This document shows, one piece after another, positions 58,077 to 64,000 of a DNA stretch of 64,000 nt. The stretch is from assembly GCA_947364365.1 (NCBI GenBank), contig CANASP010000001.1:157019-221018 (forward strand), read 5' to 3'. Position 1 is the first letter of the stretch; each line of letters starts with the position of its first letter. Position numbers and translations under genes: made by a program. The notes under the pieces were generated by a model. That model was not told the origin of the DNA. It made no database searches and saw nothing but the letters and a program-made list of their open reading frames with translations. Origin of the DNA: an uncultured Alistipes sp. GTDB lineage: Bacteria > Bacteroidota > Bacteroidia > Bacteroidales > Rikenellaceae.

Positions 58077-59555
58077 ATGTACAGAATGAAAAAGACGAAG
58101 GTGGTGGCGACGATGTCCGATTTCCGCTGCACCGACGAGTTCGTCCGAAATCTTTACGACGCCGGCATGGATGTCGTGCGTATCAACTCGGCCCACGTGA
58201 CCGAAGAGGCTGCTACGCGCATCGTCGAGACGGTGCATCGCGTCAACCCCTCGATTCCCATCATGATCGACACCAAGGGTCCCGAGATCCGGGTGACGAC
58301 GATCGATGCGGCGCTGGGCGAGGCGATCCCCTTCGCGGCCGGCGACCGGGTGGCGGTGCGCGGCAGCGACGGCAGCGATGCCACCGTGCGCGACACCATC
58401 TATATGAATGTCCCCGGCATCGTCGCCGACATACCCGTCGGGGCGCGGATGCTGATCGCCGACGGCGAGCTCGAACTGCGCGTGGTCGGGAAGAGCGACG
58501 AGGCGCTCGAATGTCAGTTCGTAACGGGCGGCGCGTTGCGTTCGCGCAAGAGCGTCAACGTCCCCGGCGTGTCGATCGACCTGCCGTCGGTGACCGACAA
58601 GGACCGCCGCTTCATCGAGTGGGCCGTGCGCAACGACGTCGACTTCATCGCCCATTCGTTCGTGCGCAGCGCCCGCGACATCGCCGCCGTGCAGGCGATC
58701 CTCGATGCGCACCGGAGCCCGATCAAGATCATCTCGAAGATCGAGAACCAGGAGGGGCTGGACCGCATCGACGAGATCATCGAGGCCTCCTACGGTATCA
58801 TGGTCGCCCGCGGCGACCTGGGCGTGGAGCTTCCGGCCGAGGCGATCCCCAACACGCAGCGCCGCATCGTCGAGAAGTGCATCGCCGCCAAGCGTCCGGT
58901 GATTATCGCCACGCAGATGCTCTATTCGATGGTTCGCAGCCCGCGTCCGACGCGGGCCGAGGTGAGCGACGTGGCCAGCGCCATCTACGAGCGCGTCGAC
59001 GCCGTGATGCTGAGCGACGAGACCGCGATGGGCGACTATCCCGTCGAGGCGGTGCAGACCATGTCGCGCATCGCCCGCGAGATCGAGCGCGACGAAACCC
59101 ACTTCAAGCCGATCATCGACATCGACATGGTGTCGGTCAACCACGAGATCACGGCCCAGCTGGCCCGCTCGGCCGTCCGGGCCTGCACCAACCTGCCGGT
59201 GCGCTACGTAATTCTCGATACGAAGACGGGCCGCACGGGTCGTTATCTGGCGGCGTTCCGCGGACGCAAGACCGTCGTGGCCGTCTGCTACAGCCTCCAT
59301 GCGCAGCGGATCCTTTCGCTCTCCTACGGTGTGGTGCCGATCCTGCGCAACCAGGAGGTCGACGACAAATACCACTTCCTGGTCGATGCGTTGGAGTTTC
59401 TCGACCAGTGGAGCCGGCTGCGCAACGACGACCTGCTGGCGATCGTCGGCGGCAGCTTCGGACCCGACGGCGGAGCCTCCTATGTCGAACTGGCCGACGT
59501 GCGCAACATCCGGGCGCGCAACGCGCAGCTCGTGGCCGGACAAAACATGGAGTAG
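58077..59555 (+). CDS. pyk: Pyruvate kinase (Bacteroidetes-type divergent clade)
   Basis: PEP plus ADP to pyruvate plus ATP. 492 residues from ATG 58077; an alternative ATG three codons later (MKKTKVV) would look more standard. The barrel has IDTKGPEIR, ISKIENQEGLDRIDEII, MVARGDLGVELP and MLSDETAMGDYPVEAV. The N terminus departs from the usual ATIGPASS and NFSHG: it reads VATMSDFRC and RINSAHV, so one K+-site serine is replaced by alanine. This variant is, to my knowledge, common in the phylum. The C-terminal allosteric domain is about 370-492. Confidence 0.93.
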   Translation: MYRMKKTKVVATMSDFRCTDEFVRNLYDAGMDVVRINSAHVTEEAATRIVETVHRVNPSIPIMIDTKGPEIRVTTIDAALGEAIPFAAGDRVAVRGSDGSDATVRDTIYMNVPGIVADIPVGARMLIADGELELRVVGKSDEALECQFVTGGALRSRKSVNVPGVSIDLPSVTDKDRRFIEWAVRNDVDFIAHSFVRSARDIAAVQAILDAHRSPIKIISKIENQEGLDRIDEIIEASYGIMVARGDLGVELPAEAIPNTQRRIVEKCIAAKRPVIIATQMLYSMVRSPRPTRAEVSDVASAIYERVDAVMLSDETAMGDYPVEAVQTMSRIAREIERDETHFKPIIDIDMVSVNHEITAQLARSAVRACTNLPVRYVILDTKTGRTGRYLAAFRGRKTVVAVCYSLHAQRILSLSYGVVPILRNQEVDDKYHFLVDALEFLDQWSRLRNDDLLAIVGGSFGPDGGASYVELADVRNIRARNAQLVAGQNME

Positions 59556-59558
59556 ACG

Positions 59559-61004
59559 GTGGCGGGGGAGTTGCGGGACAAGGTGGCGCGCGGCGTGGCG
59601 TGGAGCCTCGGCGAAAAGATCGGCACGGCGCTCGTGCAGACGGGTGTGCGGATCGTGCTGCTCAACCTGCTGCTGCCCGAGGAGCTCGGCGTGGTGGCCA
59701 TTCTCATGGCTTTCTCCACGGTGGCGCTGGTGGTCGTCGACAGCGGCTTCTCGCAGACGCTGATCCGCAGGGCGGCCCCCGGGAGTTCCGACTTCAAGTC
59801 GGTCTTCGTCTTCAACGTGGCGGTGTCGCTCCTGCTCTACGCGCTGCTCACGGCGATTTCGCCGTGGGTGGCGCGCTGCTACGATATGCCTGCGCTGGCC
59901 GCGCTGGCGCCGTTTTTCTACCTGGTGCTCCCGGCCAACGCCCTCTGCGTGATCCAGACTGCTATCTTCGTCCGCAAGTTCCGCTTCGCCCTGCTCTCGA
60001 AGGTGACCTTCGCCGCGTCGGCGGCCAGCGGTGCCGTGGCCATCGGCATGGCGCTGGCCGGGGGCGGTATCTGGAGTATCGCGGCCCAGCAGGTGCTCAT
60101 GTTGCTTTTCCGTGCGGCGATGCTGTGGTCGCTGAGCGGCTGGCGCCCCTCGGCGCCGTTCGACGGCGGAGCGCTGCGGAGCATGGCCCCCTTCAGTTTC
60201 CGGCTGCTGGCGACCGATCTGATCGCCGCGCTCTACAACAAGATCCCCCAGTTTTTCCTGGGCGGCATGTATGCGTCCGGCACGCTCGCCTATTACGACC
60301 AGGCGCAGAAGCTCAAGGAGCTGCCTTTGTCGTCGACGATGACCGCCGTGCAGAGCGTCGTCTTCCCGGCGCTGTCGAGGGTGCGCGACGACGCGCCGAA
60401 GCTGGCCGAGAGCTATCGCCAGGTGATGATGATGACCGCCTTCGCGCTCTTTCCGGTGATGGCGGGGCTCTCGGCCGTGGCTCCCGATCTGTTCGCCGCG
60501 CTGCTTGACGAGAAGTGGGCGCCCACGGTGCCCTATCTGGAGACGATCTGTCTGGCGGGGCTTTTCTATCCGGTGGCGATGGTCGCCTACAACCTGCTCA
60601 AGGTGCGGAGCGACGGGGCGATCATCGTGCGCCTCGAGATCGTGAAGAAGGTGTTGTTGTCGGTGATCTTCGTTGTGACGATTCCCCGCAGCGTCATGGC
60701 CGTCGTGTGGGGGCTCGTCCTTTTCGCGCTGTTCGAGATGGCGATCAATGTCGGGGCGGCGATGCGGTTCACGACGCTCGCGGCCGGCCGTTTCGTGCGG
60801 ACGCTGCTGCCCATCGTCGCGCTGACCGGGGCGATGTACCTCGTCGTGCGCTTCACGGCGGCAGTCGCCCCGGGCGGGGCGCTGGTGCGTCTGCTGGTCG
60901 AGATCGCGGCCGGTGCAGCGTCCTACGTCGCGTTGGCCGCCGGCTGCCGCACGGAGGCCTTCGGCGTGGCGGTGGCCGTGTTGCGTCGCCAAATCGCGAA
61001 GTAA
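59559..61004 (+). CDS. Polysaccharide flippase (Wzx/TuaB-like)
   Basis: 481 residues with about 12-14 transmembrane helices, MOP superfamily. Family features: KVARGVAWSLGEKIGTALVQ, GFSQTLIRRAAPGSSDFKSVFVFNV, FFLGGMYASGTLAYYDQAQKLKELP and SVVFPALSRVRDD. It should move lipid-linked sugar units across the inner membrane for capsule or surface polysaccharide. The start is GTG 59559, three bases after the pyk stop; no ATG lies near. It ends with no glycosyltransferase neighbours. Confidence 0.88.
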   Translation: MAGELRDKVARGVAWSLGEKIGTALVQTGVRIVLLNLLLPEELGVVAILMAFSTVALVVVDSGFSQTLIRRAAPGSSDFKSVFVFNVAVSLLLYALLTAISPWVARCYDMPALAALAPFFYLVLPANALCVIQTAIFVRKFRFALLSKVTFAASAASGAVAIGMALAGGGIWSIAAQQVLMLLFRAAMLWSLSGWRPSAPFDGGALRSMAPFSFRLLATDLIAALYNKIPQFFLGGMYASGTLAYYDQAQKLKELPLSSTMTAVQSVVFPALSRVRDDAPKLAESYRQVMMMTAFALFPVMAGLSAVAPDLFAALLDEKWAPTVPYLETICLAGLFYPVAMVAYNLLKVRSDGAIIVRLEIVKKVLLSVIFVVTIPRSVMAVVWGLVLFALFEMAINVGAAMRFTTLAAGRFVRTLLPIVALTGAMYLVVRFTAAVAPGGALVRLLVEIAAGAASYVALAAGCRTEAFGVAVAVLRRQIAK

Positions 61005-61174
61005 CCCCCCCAGGCTCTCTTTTGCGCGGCCCGCTTCTTCTGCCGGCTTGCCGGGCTTTGCCGGTCCGCCGGCCCCGTTTCTCGTCTCCGCCGGATTTCC
61101 GCCTTATTGTTGTCGTCGTGCGTGGCTATCTCTCTGTCCTGTCGGATTTTTCCGTTTTGGCCCTTAAACCGGAC

Positions 61175-61211
61175 AAAAAAGGCGTCCGCACTCGCGAGGA
61201 GTACGGACGCC
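61175..61211 (-). terminator. Intrinsic terminator of rpmI-rplT
   Basis: GGCGTCCGCACTC pairs with GAGTACGGACGCC (one mismatch) over a small loop; on the minus strand TTTTTTG follows. It lies 23 bp past the rplT stop and would also face the flippase from the other side. Confidence 0.88.
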
Positions 61212-61233
61212 GCTGCCCTTCCGGGGAAGGGGG

Positions 61234-61578
61234 CTATTTAACTGCTTTTACGATTGCCTCGAATGCCTGGGGCTCGTTCATCGCCAGGTCGGCCATCACC
61301 TTACGGTTCAGAACGATACCCTTGGCGTTGATCTTGCCGATGAACTGCGAGTAGGTCATTCCCTGGGCGCGGACGGCGGCGTTGATACGCGTGATCCACA
61401 GCGAACGGAACGTCCTCTTCTTGAGCTGGCGATGCGCGTAGGCATAGCACAGACCCTTCTCGACCGTATTTTTCGCTACGGTCCAAACGTTTCCCCTTGA
61501 TCCAAAGTTACCTTTGGCAAGTTTCAAAACTTTCTTTCTTCTTGCGCGGGACGCAACAGCATTGACTGAACGTGGCAT
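61234..61578 (-). CDS. rplT: 50S ribosomal protein L20
   Basis: 114 residues: [56 protein letters not shown] split in two helices, and [20 protein letters not shown]. Essential early assembly protein. It follows rpmI by 121 bp, a gap with short GC dyads (GGGGCTGCTTCGCCC) that might have a regulatory role. Confidence 0.98.
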   Translation of the reverse strand: MPRSVNAVASRARRKKVLKLAKGNFGSRGNVWTVAKNTVEKGLCYAYAHRQLKKRTFRSLWITRINAAVRAQGMTYSQFIGKINAKGIVLNRKVMADLAMNEPQAFEAIVKAVK

Positions 61579-61699
61579 AGTCTAAAGTTTTTAAGAGCTT
61601 GCAGCGACGCGGTTCTCCCGCATTCTTCGGGGCTGCTTCGCCCTGGTTGTTGTTTGTGTTTCTCCTTGCGGAGCGTTTGCTATCCTTACCCGAGGCGAA

Positions 61700-61894
61700 T
61701 TACTTCACCAGCAGGTTCTTGATCTTGGCCTCGTCGGCCGCAGAAACGGTACCCGAATAGCAGAGGTTACGCTTCTGTTTCGTCGTCTTTTTGGTCAGGA
61801 TGTGACTGTGATAAGCGTGCTTGCGCTTGATCTTTCCTGTGCCGGTGAAGGTAAAACGCTTCTTCGCCGCGGCATTGGTTTTCATTTTCGGCAT
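61700..61894 (-). CDS. rpmI: 50S ribosomal protein L35
   Basis: 64 residues, strongly basic: [31 protein letters not shown], then [17 protein letters not shown]. In most bacteria infC precedes it. Here the promoter lies directly upstream and mgtC is divergent beyond that, so infC is not next to it on this contig. Confidence 0.98.
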   Translation of the reverse strand: MPKMKTNAAAKKRFTFTGTGKIKRKHAYHSHILTKKTTKQKRNLCYSGTVSAADEAKIKNLLVK

Positions 61895-61928
61895 TGTCGT
61901 AAAAAGTTAATTAGTTAAACATAGCTCG

Positions 61929-61959
61929 CAAAAGTACGAAAAATTTCACTACCTGCAAT
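61929..61959 (-). promoter_or_regulatory. Promoter of rpmI-rplT
   Basis: Minus strand: ATTG (61959-61956), 19-bp spacer, TACTTTTG (61936-61929), 34 bp before the rpmI ATG. Both elements match consensus. Confidence 0.8.
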
Positions 61960-62008
61960 TCCTATCCGCAAAAATCTTTACCCTTTGCATGTTCTTTGCT
62001 GCGCGGCA

Positions 62009-62040
62009 GTTGTTTCCCGGCGGCTTTTGTCGTATCTTTG
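62009..62040 (+). promoter_or_regulatory. Promoter of mgtC
   Basis: GTTG (62009-62012), 20-bp spacer, TATCTTTG (62033-62040), 26 bp before the ATG, with the extended CGTATCTTTGG form. Confidence 0.78.
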
Positions 62041-62066
62041 GCTTTACCTGATTCAATCTTTTTTCT

Positions 62067-62732
62067 ATGGACCTTACGCTTGTTCTGCGTCTGTGCGTGG
62101 CCGGCCTGTGCGGCACGGTCATCGGCCTCGACCGCGAATACCGGGTCAAGGAGGCCGGTTTCCGCACCCATTTCCTCGTGGCGCTCGGCTCGGCGCTCAT
62201 GATGATCGTCTCGCAATACGGTTTCGAGGTGTTTCTCGCCTCGCACGACGGCCTGCGGCTCGATCCGAGCCGCATCGCGGCGCAGGTAGTGAGCGGGATC
62301 GGATTTATCGGCGGCGGCACGATCATCATCCACCGTCAGCTGGTACGTGGTCTGACCACGGCGGCCAGCCTGTGGGCCACAGCGGGGATCGGCCTCACGG
62401 CCGGGTGCGGCATGTACGGGCTGGCGGTTACGGCCACGGCGCTCACGCTCTTCGGGCTGGAGGTGCTGACGCTCTTTTTCGGCGGTCTGGGCCGCAGGCG
62501 GACGATGGTCGTCTTCTCGGCGGCTGCGCGGGAGGCGATCGATGCGTCGTTCGGCCGCTTGCGGACGAGCGACTATGCGGTGGTCTCCTATGAAGTCGAG
62601 GCGGTGACGACGGGCGGCGAGCCCCGCTATCGGGCGACGCTGGTCATCCGGGCGAAGGGCAATGCCGACGAGGAACGCTACATCGCCCTGCTGCGCGAGG
62701 ATCCGGCCGTGACGATCGAGCGGATCGTCTGA
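62067..62732 (+). CDS. MgtC/SapB-family membrane protein
   Basis: 221 residues. Four or five helices in the first 140 residues with the signature LCGTVIGLDREYRVKEAGFRTHFLVALGSAL (read in two parts), SGIGFIGGGTIIIH and GLTTAASLWATAGIGLTAGCGMY. A soluble C-terminal domain (about 150-221) with an ACT-like pattern follows. MgtC proteins affect magnesium limitation, membrane ATP synthase and virulence in other bacteria; the function in commensals is unclear. Confidence 0.92.
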   Translation: MDLTLVLRLCVAGLCGTVIGLDREYRVKEAGFRTHFLVALGSALMMIVSQYGFEVFLASHDGLRLDPSRIAAQVVSGIGFIGGGTIIIHRQLVRGLTTAASLWATAGIGLTAGCGMYGLAVTATALTLFGLEVLTLFFGGLGRRRTMVVFSAAAREAIDASFGRLRTSDYAVVSYEVEAVTTGGEPRYRATLVIRAKGNADEERYIALLREDPAVTIERIV

Positions 62733-62740
62733 CCGCCGCG

Positions 62741-63370
62741 TTAAAAGTACCGTCCGATCTCTTTGAGAATCGTTTCGCCGGCCATGTCGTTGGGGTTGGT
62801 TCCCGGCACGCCCTGGGGGATCGGCTCGCCCAGCTCGGCGAAGAGTTCGGTCCAGAACGCAGGCATCGATCCGTCGGAGGCTCGGAAATTCATCGGGCGT
62901 GCGGAGAACAGCCGGTTGCCCTCCGCCGTGCGGTAGCTTTCCCATACCAGCTCGCTGCAATAGAGTTTCCCGTTGTCGGGGCGATAGGACCAGTCGTAGG
63001 GTTGCCCCAGGAACGTGCGTGCCCGCGCGATGCTCGTCGCGATCCCCGTCGTGTCGCGCAGCCGCATGGCCACGACGGCCGGACGGCCGCCGATCCGCGC
63101 CGAGCGATCGAGAAAGTCGCGCAGCGCGACGATCTTCACGCCGCCGTCCGTCGCCTCCAGCACCGAATCGGCAGCGTCGCTGTGCAGCGCGATGCCCACG
63201 TGGGTGTAATCGAGCCGTTCGTTTTTTCCCGTTGCATCGGCGATCGCTCGGCTCATTTCCGATGTTTTTCCCGCCTGGAACAGCAGATCGCCCGTTTGCA
63301 GCCGGGGCGCTCTCGGAGCGCCGCAACCGCTCAAAAAGAGTATACCTATATATATAAAAAGGCCTTTCAT
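62741..63370 (-). CDS. YiiX-like permuted NlpC/P60 lipoprotein
   Basis: 209 residues with lipobox LSGC (Cys16). The circularly permuted papain-like fold is shown by GDLLFQ, His57 in DYTHVGIAL, and Cys138 in KLYCSELVWESY, in the order His then Cys typical of YiiX/YebB. Members are predicted amidases or lipid/peptidoglycan thiol hydrolases. It converges on mgtC with an 8-bp gap. A -7-like TATATTTG lies at 63398-63391 upstream but without a good -33. Confidence 0.88.
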   Translation of the reverse strand: MKGLFIYIGILFLSGCGAPRAPRLQTGDLLFQAGKTSEMSRAIADATGKNERLDYTHVGIALHSDAADSVLEATDGGVKIVALRDFLDRSARIGGRPAVVAMRLRDTTGIATSIARARTFLGQPYDWSYRPDNGKLYCSELVWESYRTAEGNRLFSARPMNFRASDGSMPAFWTELFAELGEPIPQGVPGTNPNDMAGETILKEIGRYF

Positions 63371-63390
63371 CGTATCGGATTTTCGTCCTA

Positions 63391-63398
63391 CAAATATA
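63391..63398 (-). promoter_or_regulatory. -7 element upstream of the YiiX-like gene
   Basis: TATATTTG on the minus strand, about 20 bp before the ATG. The expected -33 is not TTTG; only a half-site is supported. Confidence 0.45.
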
Positions 63399-63483
63399 TT
63401 AAAAATTTTTCACAACTAACTTACTGACCGATAGGATGCTGCGAAAGCATGGCAAAAAAGCGACGAAAAAAGTCCTGAAAATA

Positions 63484-63516
63484 TTTGGAAGTTGACGTAA
63501 AAACGCCTTATCTTTG
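63484..63516 (+). promoter_or_regulatory. rRNA operon promoter P1
   Basis: TTTG (63484-63487), 21 bp, TATCTTTG (63509-63516), then CATCCGCTTCG. First of three similar units upstream of the 16S gene. Confidence 0.75.
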
Positions 63517-63592
63517 CATCCGCTTCGAGAGAGGAACACCACTCGAAAAGCAACGAGGTTCTGAAAAAGTTTTGAAAAAAGTTCCGAAATCT

Positions 63593-63623
63593 TTTGGAGA
63601 TTCGAAAAAATGACTTACCTTTG
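63593..63623 (+). promoter_or_regulatory. rRNA operon promoter P2
   Basis: TTTG (63593-63596), 19 bp, TACCTTTG (63616-63623), then CACCCGCTTCGG. A run of A-rich words (GGTTCTGAAAAAG, TTTTGAAAAAAG) lies just upstream, like an UP element. Confidence 0.85.
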
Positions 63624-63704
63624 CACCCGCTTCGGTTAAGACAGTAAAGTCTGAAACGCAGCGAATAAGGTTCTGAAAAATTTTCGAAAAAAATCTTAAA
63701 AAGA

Positions 63705-63736
63705 TTTGGTGGTTTAAGAAAAAGGTTTTACCTTTG
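63705..63736 (+). promoter_or_regulatory. rRNA operon promoter P3
   Basis: TTTG (63705-63708), 20 bp, TACCTTTG (63729-63736), then CACCACTTTCCG. It is preceded by GGTTCTGAAAAAT and A-runs as in P2. The 16S start is about 217 bp downstream. Confidence 0.85.
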
Positions 63737-63952
63737 CACCACTTTCCGATCTGAAATTCAGACGGTCAGAGCCGAGGGCGAGGATCGAAGATCCGACCTC
63801 TCAAACAAGAAGAAAGTTCTTTATAGCGATATATTAGAACGGCGTTCTTTGAAGTATTTGAGCAGCTATTAGTTTTATCCACTCTCGCAAGAGAGTGATT
63901 TCAAACAATACCTTTGAGATTAGAGCGAAAGATTTAAAACAAAACATTTTTT
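63737..63952 (+). other. rRNA leader with boxA-like site and GNRA hairpin
   Basis: The leader carries GTTCTTTGA (63844-63852), a boxA-like word common in Bacteroidetes rRNA leaders, and a perfect 7-bp hairpin CACTCTC-GCAA-GAGAGTG (63880-63897). No open frame is supported. Confidence 0.7.

Positions 63953-64000
<48 letters not shown>

Noticed and set aside
58065-60992. Long open frame (975 codons) antisense to pyk and the flippase
   Set aside because: Both plus-strand genes are unmistakable; the antisense translation is His/Arg-rich and featureless.

Overview
The window is GC-rich chromosomal DNA from a member of the Bacteroidales, most likely an Alistipes-like Rikenellaceae. Four things point there: promoters of the Bacteroidetes type (TTTG or TTG, about 20 bp, then TAnnTTTG), a type V pilus locus (DUF3575, DUF3868, Mfa1-like, FimB/Mfa2-like), a Porin_10-type outer-membrane protein, and a 16S rRNA 5' end that reads GATGAACGCTAGCGGCAGGC. 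The genus is inferred from GC content and the 16S start, not proven. No insertion sequence, prophage, CRISPR array or tRNA was found.

Layout. 1-9807 (+): purine operon purL(partial)-purC-purF-purM-purN-purH-purD, then a small membrane protein and folD. 10378-17529 (-): a TonB receptor, a lipoprotein, nadC, an LTA-synthase-like phosphotransferase and a DUF2156-GNAT fusion. 17599-19979 (-): a degenerate GH2-like protein, rlmH and a LuxR regulator, divergent from asnS (20080, +). 21605-25171 (+): rpoN, a PAP2-like membrane protein and a fucose-isomerase-like protein. 25242-29016 (-): pepT, nadE and a DUF4923-like protein. 29272-32089 (-): MazG-like, a helical hypothetical protein and an OPT transporter. 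32279-34069 (-): DUF2089 regulator, Yip1-like membrane protein and alpha/beta hydrolase. 34643-37066 (-): manC and murF. 37241-46457 (-): six-gene type V pilus operon with its own terminator. 47379-51008 (+): pssA, porin and lytic transglycosylase. 51180-57164 (-): alpha-L-fucosidase, a ricin-domain GH2 beta-galactosidase and thiL. 57601-61004 (+): aroQ, pyk and a flippase. 61234-61894 (-): rpmI-rplT. Then mgtC (+), a YiiX-like lipoprotein (-), and three tandem promoters leading into a 16S rRNA gene cut by the window end.

The genes cover core metabolism (purines, folate, NAD, thiamine, shikimate, glycolysis) and a gut-commensal surface (pilus, TonB uptake, fucose/galactose release from glycans, envelope lipid and polysaccharide modification).

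The most interesting signals are non-coding. A 13-bp site sits in the same register over the -33 element of both the TonB promoter and the fucosidase promoter. A promoter-embedded hairpin is shared by pssA and aroQ and shows a compensatory base-pair change. Interleaved divergent promoters lie between asnS and the rlmH operon. A 67-bp structured repeat occurs twice, 24 kb apart. A 10-bp-period G-rich array lies in the 0.9-kb gap beside the pilus operon. No coding system looks wholly new. The odd proteins are a GH2-like protein that has lost its acid/base glutamate and a DUF2156-GNAT fusion coupled to a phosphotransferase.
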